Shown here in pieces: positions 1 to 10,600 of a DNA stretch of 64,000 bases. Source of the stretch: Locusta migratoria. Its lineage: Eukaryota; Arthropoda; Insecta; Orthoptera; Acrididae. The notes below the pieces were generated by a model. That model had not been told where the DNA came from. It saw only the letters and a list, made by a program, of their open reading frames with translations, and did no database searches. Position 1 is the stretch's first letter. Every line of letters starts with the position of its first letter. The stretch spans positions 153,347,323-153,411,322 of the forward strand of contig CM048745.1 of assembly GCA_026315105.1 (NCBI GenBank), given 5' to 3'. The position numbers and the translations under genes were made by a program.

Positions 1-31
1 ACAAAAAGCTATTAAATACTGTTTTAAAAAA

Positions 32-105
32 TTTACCACTCATCGGATACGAACTCGTATCCTTCACATTATGAATTCAGTTCGCAACCACTACACCACG
101 CGGGA
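32..105 (-). repeat. tRNA-like SINE head fragment
   Basis: Read on the minus strand this stretch has a box A-like gtggtgtagtggtt and a box B-like motif inside a short stem-loop (ggatac / gtatcc around gagttc). No acceptor stem pairs, so it is not a functional tRNA. It resembles the pol III promoter head of a tRNA-derived SINE unrelated to the main family of this window. Confidence 0.35.
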
Positions 106-1169
106 ATTGGAGAGGCAGTAGTTCCATTACTGGATTTCATCAATGCCTTTCTTGCTTTATAACAATATTTACTTCGGTTTTTACAGCGAACAGACGAAGA
201 GGAACAACGAGCCATATCTCTTGATTGCGTAATGATTATGTGAAACATATTATTAACTACACTCAGTAAATCCCTTCAAAACAACATATAATCTTAAACA
301 TTGCCGCGAAGTTCTAAGCTTATCGTCAAAGACCGACGAACAACACGTATATTTACGTAAATAGAACCGACAAAAGACGTGCAAAAGTGGAGCAGTGCCT
401 ACCATAATACAATCTGTACGTAACTGCACAGTGCAATCGCTGTCAGAAGCTCCTAAGACACACCACAATACAGAAACGCACACTGTATCTATTCACACAC
501 ATATAAAGCCCGCCAAATCTGGTAAAAACATGGCGTCCTGGGCTCTCAGCCAATCAGGAGCGGTCTCACGCATGATCACTCTCTCCCTATACAGGCTCTC
601 TAGTGTGGAGGAACTCGGCGCACGCTAAACAAGTCGACATCGCTGTGAATAAAACAGTATGTATCGCCACAGGACGCCTCAAGCCAACTCCCACAACCAA
701 AATTTATCCTATCATAAGCATAGCACCACCCGCTGTTTGAAGGAAGGTCTCCACCGAGATAGAAATATCAAAACTAAAGAACGATCCTCGACACCCGATG
801 CATTTGCACCGCAAACAAGAGGTCCTGTTAAAGACCCACAAGAGTTTCATTGGCACAATTGAAGAGCTCGTTACCAAGCCCAGTGTAAGGCTTATATCTT
901 TGTGGAAAGAAACGGTGCCACCTCTGTGACAGACCTCCATGAGGAGGGATCTGCAGGATTTGAACTTTCATTTCCAACATGGAAAACATTAAACCGGCTG
1001 CGCACAGGAGTAACTAAAAGCAAATCGAACTATTGAAATGTGGATATAGTGATCATAACAGTTGTGAATGCGGGGCACTAAAGGATTTTTACTTGTCCAA
1101 ATATGTCAATAACATTTACTATGGACTTTATTCTTAAAGTAAACAGCAAAGTAGCTTATGTTCCTGATG
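106..1169. other. Unassigned sequence left of LTR element
   Basis: No convincing coding exon is seen. A TATA-like tataaag lies near 504, a CCAAT-like string near 549 and an AATAAA near 648. These could be an unrecognised promoter or a solo LTR, but no terminal repeats or target duplication were found to support either. Confidence 0.3.
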
Positions 1170-1173
1170 ACTG

Positions 1174-1940
1174 TGTAATGTATTTAGCCTGAAAAGTCCA
1201 GTTTGTTTGGATTAATGCAAAGTACGATACCATATTTGGCCGTGGTATTGTAACCTAACATTCCATATTTATATCATATAAGCATTTTATAATACCTCTA
1301 CCTGGTCTTCTGTAACGTGTTGACCATAATGTAATACTTTGCTGACCGTAAAATTAAATAACAACTTTAACTTAACCATTTTAAATAATGTAAACATATA
1401 TTAACACTGCACTAATTGTTATTTACTTACTATCTTTTGTATTGTTTTGTTTTGATACGAATAACTTATTGTTAGAATTGTCATAATTTTGTGTACCTTA
1501 TGTAAAGCAAGATTGATGTATGTTTCATGAACAAATTATTTAATATAAAACATTGTAACTTCTGTGTCCTAGGATGTTCTAGAAAACAATGTAATTGGCA
1601 CGAACTCAGTCAGTCTGAGTGTAGTCATTATATAGTTGTGAATCAGTCTTACTTTTGCCTTAAAGCAGTCATGAGTCAGTAACAAGCAGTCTTAAAGATG
1701 TATCACTTCTGTATATGTGCTTCATCAAGAATGAAAAATAAATGTGTTTAAAGTGAAGTGTGTCACATGTGTAGTTTCTATGACTTATAAAAACCCGACG
1801 TCCTAATATTTTCCTGATAATTTAAAGGCAGGCGAGCAATTAAAACATCTACCACTGAACAACTGGAAAAAAGGTGATGTATTCTGAATAATGGTTTTAG
1901 TATAATATTAGCATTATTATATATAAAAAACTATTATACA
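1174..1940 (+). repeat. 5' LTR
   Basis: Direct repeat of 5057-5843. It starts TGTAATG and ends TATTATACA. The shared stretch aaacccgacgtcctaatatt near its end is nearly identical in both copies. AATAAA-type signals near 1738 fit LTR polyadenylation. Confidence 0.8.
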
Positions 1941-1960
1941 TGGTGCATTCGGCACGGGAA
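1941..1960 (+). other. Primer-binding site, tRNA-Gly-like
   Basis: tggtgcattcggcacgggaa directly abuts the CA end of the 5' LTR. It matches the complement of the 3' end of insect tRNA-Gly (expected TGGTGCATCGGCCGGGAA) except for two single-base insertions. A PBS at this exact spot supports the retrotransposon call. Confidence 0.6.
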
Positions 1961-2234
1961 AAACCTGTCGCTTTTTGGAAACCTACAAATGTGCCAATGT
2001 TTCAGAAACAACAAAGAAGCAATATGAAGAAGAAAAGGTACATGTACACACGTTTTATGGATGAAATCTAAATAAATTCAACCGGTATGGGATTAAAGAT
2101 GAAATAATTTGTTAAATAGGACGCTGAAGTAAGATAAAAGTTACAGTATGTTTCAACTGGAAATGGACTGGATGCCGAAAAATGTAAGTTAAAATTTGAA
2201 TTTTGTTTAAAAAAGTGATTACAGTTTATTCAGA

Positions 2235-2850
2235 ATGGATAAAGACAATAATGTAAAAAGGAATTTTTCTGCGAAACAAAATAAAACTTTAAACATTTTA
2301 GAATCAGTGCTTAACAAAATGGAAAATAATTCATAAAAATAGTTAACAAGAAAATCTAATTGAAGATGAAATAATTAATGAACTTTAAGTTTTGTGTGAA
2401 GATACTGAGTTAGGCCTAATAAATAATACTTACATAAAGAGTTGTTTTCATAAATTAGAATCAGCAGGACAGACAGTGGAAAGTGTAGACTTTGGTAAGG
2501 AAGTTAATAGGGAAAATATGAACAAATGTTATTCATAATTTTGGTTTATGCTCAAAAATTCCTGTAAAGATATTTCCAGAAAATGATTTGCACCCTGTAG
2601 ATTTTATTATGTACTGTGAGAATAATTTTGTTGTAGATATGACAGATGCTGATAAGATAAAATATGTAAAATACCTTTTGAATGGAGAAGCATTAAGTTG
2701 AGCTAATCAAAACAGAAAACCTTTGACAAACTTTCAGGAATTTAAAGATAGTTTTTTTAAATAAGTTTTGGTCAGAAAGTGAACAACACAGGGTTAGAAG
2801 TAGATTCATATATGGACCAGTTTTCAAAGGAAAACCAGGGGGATTGACTG
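2235..2850 (+). pseudogene. Decayed gag-like ORF of the LTR element
   Basis: An ATG at 2235 opens 33 codons (MDKDNNVKRNFSAKQ...) and then stops at 2334. Further on, frames around 2537-2700 read like a retrotransposon capsid: residues DADKIKYVKYLLNGEALS followed by a stop where the family usually has Trp, then NFQEFKDSF and FWSESEQHR across frameshifts. Frameshifts and stops make it non-functional. Family assignment (Gypsy-type gag) is inferred from this pattern. Confidence 0.5.
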
Positions 2851-5056
2851 ATTTTTGCAAAAAAATGTTGGCAGTAATGATGTATCTGTGGAATTATGTA
2901 CAGAACAATATATTGACAATGACAATGTTGATGTTCATAATTATGAAAGTAACAGGGTTTCTAATAATAGTTCTGAATATGAGAATATTACAAATGATAA
3001 TGGAACTAAATATGGAAATGTTGATGTTTATGATGATGACGAGAATATTATGCTTTGCAATGATAACACTTCATATTAAAATGATGAAAGTAGGGACTTT
3101 GTGGAAAATAGCAATGAAACTGACAGTATATTGTACGTTGAAGCTGTAAATGTTGGAAATAGGAATCTTAATGATAAAGATGTGAAAGGGCTTAAAAATG
3201 TTTGTGATGAAATTGCTGAAGACAGGGAAGATGTTGATCAAACCAGATTGTGTCTTAAAATAATACTGAAAATGTAAACTTGAATGGTATTGTCTTAACT
3301 AAAATTGACCATAACTTGAGTCAGAAGTTTAATAATCACATATACTTCATATGGAAGAAGCTAGAATTAAGCTGGGAAAAATTGTATCCAGAGTGGTGGA
3401 AACATTTTAAAGTAAAAAGAAATAGGCAAATGATTGTTGGCATGTGATCTCTAGGAATTGAAACACAATCCCAACCAAACTCAGGAATTGTAATTAATTT
3501 TATTTGCTTTAAACTGGAATGTACAGTTATTTCTTACTTTAATTCATAAGCTTTTAGTAAACTATTTGACATATGTTGATTCTTTTGAAGTTTTCGTAAA
3601 TGTTAATGTGTACATTTAAAATATTCGCTGACAGTAGGACTGTGTATGTTGTAAAACAATGTTCTGTGTAATTGCTATGACTTATATTCAAAGTTACCTT
3701 GTATAAGAAACGTAATGAGGTATATTTTCATGAAACTGACTGAAATATCATTCAGTAAGCTAAGTTCTTTCTCATATTTTTTTATGCATTCTGTTTCTTG
3801 GTAAAAGCATCATACTACATACTATGCATCCAGATGTGCTTTCACATAATTTCTGAAAAATATAAGCATGTTTATTGTTTAAAATGATTAGGTTTCTTTG
3901 ATGGTATTATTGTTTCTGAAGTACTTGGTGCAAATCATTTTGAGAATCTTAATGACATAATCAAGTTAAACTGTATGTAATGAAAATTTTGGGCTAAGAT
4001 GGTATTTTTCTGGTTACACAGTCTTTTTTAAGTAATGGAAAAATTTTCTGATAGTATTTGCCACTGTCATAAAAATCTTGTAACAGCCATTAGTAGACAC
4101 TTTCATTTTAAGGATGTCCTTGACTTTACTTAACAGCTGACTGTGTTTTTCATACTAGGCCAAATTTTTTGAATAGTCCACATAATCTACTGATGCCATA
4201 GGCTATAGTTGTGAAATGTTTAGTGTTTAAACCGCTAGATAAAGTTTCTGATGTGATGATTTGTTTCATTTACAATGTGCTTTATATAGGATATAGTCTC
4301 TCGTTTGATTAATCTGTAATGTTTGTATGTTACATGCTGCTGTTACTAATGTTTGAGTTTTCACTAAATATTGAGATCTTGAATTTCATGAAATTTCTCA
4401 AATTGGTTTCTGTATAAGCAAGCTGTAGTTTCATGCTTCAGTAAAAATGTTGCAAATTGGATTCTGTAATTTTATTTAGACCATCTGATACACTATCATA
4501 CATCACATTCATAAAATGTTTTTGTACTGTATGAGCAATAGATATTTTTATTATTAGATGCTTTCATGACATATTTTCAAATTAATTGCTGAATTTTATG
4601 TATTGGTTGTTTTCTCATTTTTTGAAATTTTTGTACTATTTAGACAAATGTGTACACTTATTAACATGCAACGTCATTTAGTTTATCCAGTTTAACTTTA
4701 GACTGTAGTCATGCTACATAATGATGGTTCAACAAAACATTGTCTGCTTATTAAAGTTTGTTCTATTAAACAACTTATTGTTCTTCTGTATCTAATGTCA
4801 TGGTAATTTAATTTAAAGGATTGTGCATTTTAGAAATTAGATCATCAGTAGTAAAATATTATTTTGCTAATAGTTTTCTATAAAATCTGCCATTTTATGT
4901 TTGAAATACTAAAATCAGTTACTGAAATATGATTTAAAATTGAATTTGACAGATATGCAATTTAAAATCAAACATTTGCTGATTGTAAATACTCCCCAAT
5001 TCTGTAATCACACAATGTCATCCACATGTGATGTCTGATATTGTGTGAGGAGGTAT
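2850..5056. other. Decayed interior of LTR element
   Basis: Short open stretches occur at 2844-3149 and around 3180-3450, but with no recognised motif. From about 3460 the sequence is strongly AT-rich without coding signal. Confidence 0.4.
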
Positions 5057-5843
5057 TGTAATGTATTTAGCCTGGAAAGTCCCATTTGTTTGGATTAATG
5101 TGAAGTATGATACCATATTTGGTCATGGTATTGTAACCTAATATTCCATATTTATATCATATAAGCATTTTATAACACCACTACCTGGTCTTCTGTAATG
5201 TGTTGACCATAATGTAATACTTTGCTGACCGTAAAGTTAAATAATAACTTTAACATAACCATTTTAAATAATGTAAACATATATTAATACTGCACTAATT
5301 GTTATTTACTTACGATCTTTTGTATTGTTTTGTTTTGATACAGAAAACGTATTATTACATTTGTCATAATTTTGTGTGTCTTTATGGAAAGCAAGATCGA
5401 TGTATGTTTCATGAACATATTATTTAATACAAAACATTATAACTTCAGTGTTCTAGAATGTTCTATAAAACAAAGTAATTATTAATAGGCGCGAATTGGC
5501 GCAAACTCAGTTGGTCTGAGTGTAGTCATTATGTAGTTGTGAATCAGTCTTACTTTTGTCTTAAAGCAGTCATGAGTCAGTAACAAGCAGTCTTAAAAGA
5601 TGTATCACTTTTGTTTATGTGTTTCATCAAGGATGAAAAATAAATGTGTTTAAAATGAAATGTGTCACATGTGTACTTTCTATGACTTATAGAAACCCGA
5701 CGTCCTAATATTTTCCTGATGATTTAAAGGCAGGCGAGCAATTAAAACAACATCTACCACTGAACAAATGGAAAAAAGGTGATGTATTCTGAATAATGGT
5801 TTTAGTATAATAGTTGTATTATAATCTATATAAAAATATTATA
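5057..5843 (+). repeat. 3' LTR
   Basis: Copy of 1174-1940, preceded by the purine-rich tract tgaggaggta. It ends ATTATA just before ACTG, with the terminal CA lost or mutated. Confidence 0.8.
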
Positions 5844-5847
5844 ACTG

Positions 5848-6212
5848 GAAATCGATGATATAATTGGTGTAAACATACACGGAAGAAGAAGACTACCATT
5901 TAATGAGCCCAGTGCGTACTTTATTGCGTAAGATCCATCAATTTATCTCAGACTATGGCATGTGATATATGAGTAATATTAAATTGGCAAGACGAATACA
6001 AATGTAAGGGTTAAATGTTTTGCCGGTACCCTTACATAGTACAGCAACTTAAGGCTACCACATCCATGCTGTGTTCAAAACATCAGTGGATCTGATCACT
6101 TGTCAAGGTTTTATTTGTTGCAGTTGTAAAGGAATCTGTGTTGGAAAACCATCAGCTATTTCTGGAAAGGAGAATAACTTCCAGTTCATTACAGATATTA
6201 TTAAAAATTTTG
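5848..6212. other. No feature seen
   Basis: AT-rich intergenic sequence. No coding, RNA or repeat structure could be supported. Confidence 0.4.
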
Positions 6213-6567
6213 CATGTAGATGCGAAAATTCTTGACTAATATTTCACAGATGCCAACCATCCAGAAGTGAATGTTATTTCGTACCTATAATTATGTTTAA
6301 AGATTTCCTGTTTGAAACCAGTGTATTCGCTCATTCATTCACAGTTTTGCTTTCCTGACCTGAGCATAAATATTAAGAGACTCTTATCGTATGTAGATGG
6401 GAAAATTCTTGAATAACATTCAGAATTTCACAGACTTCAGCCATCCAGAAGTGAATGTTATTTCATACCTATAATTACGTTTAAAGATTTCCTGTTTGAA
6501 ACCAATGTATCCGTTCATTCATATACAGTTTTGCTTTCCTGATCTGAGCAGAAATACTAAGAGACTC
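6213..6567. repeat. Imperfect tandem duplication, about 180-bp unit
   Basis: Two adjacent copies share catccagaagtgaatgttat, cctataattacgtttaaag and cagttttgctttcctga in the same order. The first copy ends in aagagactcttatc. The second is interrupted at the matching point by a SINE, after which ctcttatc resumes. Confidence 0.7.
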
Positions 6568-6751
6568 CCCATGGCGGAGCGGCCGAGCACATTGAACACT
6601 ATGTTCCGATGTGCGAGGCCATTCCCCGTCGGGGGTTCAAATCCCCCTCGGGCATGGATTTTGTGTTGTCTTAAGTATAAGGTAGTTCATAAGTAGTTTG
6701 TAAGTTTAGGGACTGATGACTACGCAGTTAAGTCCCATAAGCTTTACAAAC
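6568..6751 (+). mobile_element. tRNA-derived SINE, full length, diverged
   Basis: It has the head tggcggagcggccgag, the box B-like gggggttcaaatccccctcg and the standard body (cataagtagtttgtaagttt, gggactgatgac, taagtcccataagctttac). It is flanked by taagagactc (6558-6567) and taacagactc (6752-6761), a 9/10 target duplication. It sits in the second unit of the local tandem duplication, so it inserted after that duplication. Confidence 0.82.
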
Positions 6752-6769
6752 TAACAGACTCTTATCTAT

Positions 6770-7245
6770 TTTATAAATAATGGATATTACATTGTATTAC
6801 ATGATTTACAATGTTGAATTTGCCGTGGTGTCTAGCCAAAACAAACTTTTTTTGGGCCACGTCAAGTTTCTCACATAGAGGTATGTAAGTCCCTTTATTA
6901 AAGATATTTAAACCACAGTGGCTATTATCTATTCATTATTCGATAATTTCTGATGACGTGATAACGCAAGTTACTATAATTTTATTCACACGTCTCTAAA
7001 GGTGATCCAACGACAATCTGTGTGATATTAAAAATTAATATGTGTGCATATTATTTGTACTCTGCGTCAGTCAACGGCGTACTTCAGAAGGAATTATAAA
7101 TCAGCATTTGCCTTAGTAGCACAATATGGAAAATTATCAAATTATAGGTTATAAAGATCAATTATACAGTATGTTAAGTTCCTGTAACACACGTGACCGG
7201 CAAAGCAGTAGTAAAACAAGTTGTTATTTTCGTTCCTTGCAGCAG
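6770..7245. other. 3' flank of the takeout-like gene
   Basis: AT-rich. No repeat or coding exon was recognised. Confidence 0.4.
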
Positions 7246-7251
7246 TTTATT
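7246..7251 (-). terminator. Candidate polyadenylation signal AATAAA
   Basis: Read on minus, AATAAA lies about 160 bp downstream of the takeout-like stop codon, a suitable place for the 3' end of that mRNA. No transcript evidence is available here. Confidence 0.4.
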
Positions 7252-7409
7252 AAACAGATATTGTATTACAAATGTGCTGTCATCTTTCACAAAGTTCACT
7301 GCTCACAAAATTATGTTAACATCAATGTGGATTTATACACAGTGACTAAACAGTAACATTGCCCTGTTAGTGACAGTGCTAGTCAGCTAGGTAAGCAACA
7401 AATGAAACA

Positions 7410-7612
7410 TCAGAAGTATTGTGGGAAGACCGCCCTGTAGAAGCCGGTGTAGGCGGACGTCTTTGGGAAGAGCTGGTCGTAGGGCACAGTGCTGAAGACG
7501 GCCTGCGCGTGCTGGAGGTAGCCCTGAGCCAGCCACTTCTCCAGTGTGGGCAGCATCTCTGGTTCCACCACCTTGCCGGCGACGCTGTTGATGAACATGT
7601 TGCCAGCGTGCA
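7410..7612 (-). CDS. Takeout-like exon 6 (C-terminal, stop)
   Basis: It encodes residues 201-267 and TGA at 7410-7412. The acceptor reads ttcgcag|TG on minus. It carries the NMFIN motif, the helix-rich EPEMLPTLEKWLAQGYLQ and VPYDQLFP. Confidence 0.88.
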
Positions 7613-10600
7613 CTGCGAACAGAGAAACCAACCTCAAAGTGACCCTGACTACTGGCGTCTCTGAAAGTGCACCCAAAGTATTACTAAAATGAAAAAATGA
7701 GTGAGAAAGACAGAAAAAACTCACATATATCGGAGGTGGCATAGCTAGCGGCAGCAATGACATTATTGTGTTGGGTATGAATGAGGATGTTAGTCAGTTA
7801 CACACGTATCCCATATCACGCCGTGTTTGCGTGTGTACGACTTACAAATACCTTATCACCGTCCTTTTACTTTCGGGATATTGAAATATTTCATCCAAAG
7901 CTACAAAGACATTTACAAAACGTGAAAGAATTAACCCCGTAAGGTAGTTGTGGTCTTCAGTCCATAGACTGCTCTGACCCAATGTATAGGGACTCATCAG
8001 ATTCTCCTCAATCCGAGTTTCGTTTTGTATTACGTGCACAACTTTCACAGAGTACCCAGAGAAGCGGAGTCTGCGCTGACAGTATCGGACCCACAGAATA
8101 GTTCACTATTTCATTTTACAATCCAGGCAATGTTGGGTTAAAAGCAACAAATTTCATCAATGTATTTTACTCTCGTCTCGAGCTTTGCGTAAATGATGTA
8201 AAGTCCGAAATTTTGCTTTTCTCGTCGAGCACAAAATTCGGGATCTGGATATCTTAAAAACACATAATTCAACCTTTAGTTTCGCAGTGTTAAACTAGGA
8301 GCAACAAATTCCATTGAGTTACTTTACTCTTGATCCCGCGGCGCTAAAATATTTTACATAAATAATGCAGCTGGAAGGTTGATGTTTGCGTCATTTATGA
8401 GCACCAAATTAGCATAAAATTCCCACGTGGTCGTAATTCCAAAATTTTGTTTGGAAATGTTATTTTCAGAGGTGAGGGTGCTAGCTTAATATTAAGCTAG
8501 CTTAATATTAAGAATTTCGAATTCCGGCTAAATGGCTCGAGCACATAATTTTTGAATAGAGCAACAAATTAGCACAAAATTCTGGTATAAATGGATTTTT
8601 GACATTTATGGTGGGGGTGCTAGTTTAATTTGTCTGGATCGCACGGCCTCCCGCGTCGTGGTTCGAATCCTCCGTCGGGCATGGATGTTTGTGTTGCCTT
8701 TAGTATAAGTTAGTTCATAAGGTGTTTGTAAGTATAAGGACTGTTGACCTCGCAGTTAAGTCCATAAGCTTTACAAACATTTGAACATTTGAAATAAAAA
8801 GAATGTGAGAAATGTCATTCTCTGCTGTATTAGAAAAGTAAAAAACATGTCGACGGGACAGGTAAATGGAAAATAAAGATATCGGTATGCATAGCAGAAG
8901 GAACTAACGAAAAGAGAACGTGAGAGGGTACAACACTCTACAAGATGGTGTTCTCTTTATGTTTTTAGATAAGAACTTACCGAGAGGTTCGTAGTCACCG
9001 AAGAGGCCGGTGAGTTCGTAGTAAGACTGGCCCAACTGCAGCTTGACTCTAACAGAGTCAATTTTCAGATAAGAGTGACCTTGCTTTCCATTTTCAATGT
9101 GTCCTGCGTAGGTTACATCCACAGAGCTACCGTCTGAAATGTATTGTGAAGACATCTTTTAGAATCGATCATATATTACACATATCCAGGCATTTGTTCT
9201 TTCATCACTTTATACAATCTACAGTATCTTACGTGAAAGAAATGAAAAATAAGACAATCGTTACACTAGTGTAGGAATCTCGCAGCACTTTTACATGATA
9301 CAGACACTTTAAAAATTTTTGCATTTTTGCACAATTTCGCTGGTATAATGGAACCACCTTTTATATTTTTGCTGTTGTAGATTCTACGAACGCATAAAGA
9401 AGTGGGACCACGGCGGCACTAAGGCTCCTTGCTGCACTGCACGCGGCCGTCTCCCATCGGATGTTCGAGCCCTCCCTCGGTAATGGTTTACTCTAGGAAC
9501 CGATATCTTAAGTCGCTGAGGCCCATAGGATTGCAAATATTTGAACATTTGTTGAAGAAATAGGCAGTCGCATGCTATCTACAGGACAGGCTATCTTCCC
9601 CTCCAAATCGCAAGCGCCTTAAGTACGTACTTATTAGTCTTTTGTAGTTCACGAACGAACTAGTTCGGAAGAGCGCTCCCACAGCCGAACTATGCGAACT
9701 AGTTCGCAGATCCCTCGTCTCTTAGTTCGTCCACTCCTTTTCCGAAGTCTGACGAATCGCGTGAGTCCCTTCTGCCAATTGCCGTCATTTCGAGCTGACA
9801 TGCAGCTCAGCTGTAGTTTTAGTAGCGCTAGCAGAAGCAAAAACGAGCGGACGAACTAAAAAGAGCCACCTACTTCGCGGCCGAGCTGCGAACTAAAAGG
9901 AGAGCTACCGGTCGCGAACTAAAATATTCGCGATAGGTCGCGAACAGAATTAAAAACCACATGTTTGCCTTCTGCTGATGAGAGCCACTTCGAGGTTAGC
10001 GTCTGCCTACTAGATTACATTGTTCAGTGCTGCAAAATTTCTGCTTTGAAGTTTTCTGCACTCTGCAATATCTGACTAATAAATTCCATAATGCCAAGAT
10101 AACTAAAACGCGAGAAATTATCCACAAACTGTTTCTTTTGGTTTGCGTGATATCGTTAGCGGTTCAAGCAGCAAGCGCATGAAGCAGCTAGGTGGGGGAA
10201 CTTTCCCCTCCACCTGCATGCGCAGACAACGCCGCTCAGCCGTCACTGGGAGCGGACGAACTAAAACAACGAACTAGTTCTCGGCAGAGCTCTCCAGATC
10301 GGGAACTATTATGCGAAAGTCTAGTACTTATTCCTTTAGTTTCTCTTACTTTAATATATTAAAATTTTCATTGTTTGCTCTGATTAATATTTTCTTTGTT
10401 ATTAAACTAGCGCTTTTTATTTTTAATATTTTTTACCTTCTTAAATACCTCTGAGAACCAGTTAAAGCAACATTCTTGAAAATTAATATAATGAGGCTAA
10501 TGCACTGCAGGAATGAGCCATCACTCCAAAAGTAACTTGAAACGTGAGTTATATGTCAGCAATGGGAACCATATTTCTTATTTATTAATGCAAAAAATTC

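Larger units (their letters stand above)
1174..5843 (+). mobile_element. LTR retrotransposon with gag remnant only
   Basis: Two direct repeats of about 770-790 bp (1174-1940 and 5057-5843) begin TGTAATGTATTTAGCC and flank about 3.1 kb. The 5' repeat ends in CA and is followed at once by a primer-binding-site-like sequence. A purine-rich tgaggaggta lies just before the 3' repeat. ACTG occurs directly outside both ends (1170-1173 and 5844-5847), a possible 4-bp target duplication. The interior holds a decayed gag and no protease, reverse transcriptase or integrase that I can recognise, so the copy is old and non-autonomous. The two LTRs differ at many positions, including a small insertion near 5480. 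Confidence 0.75.
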
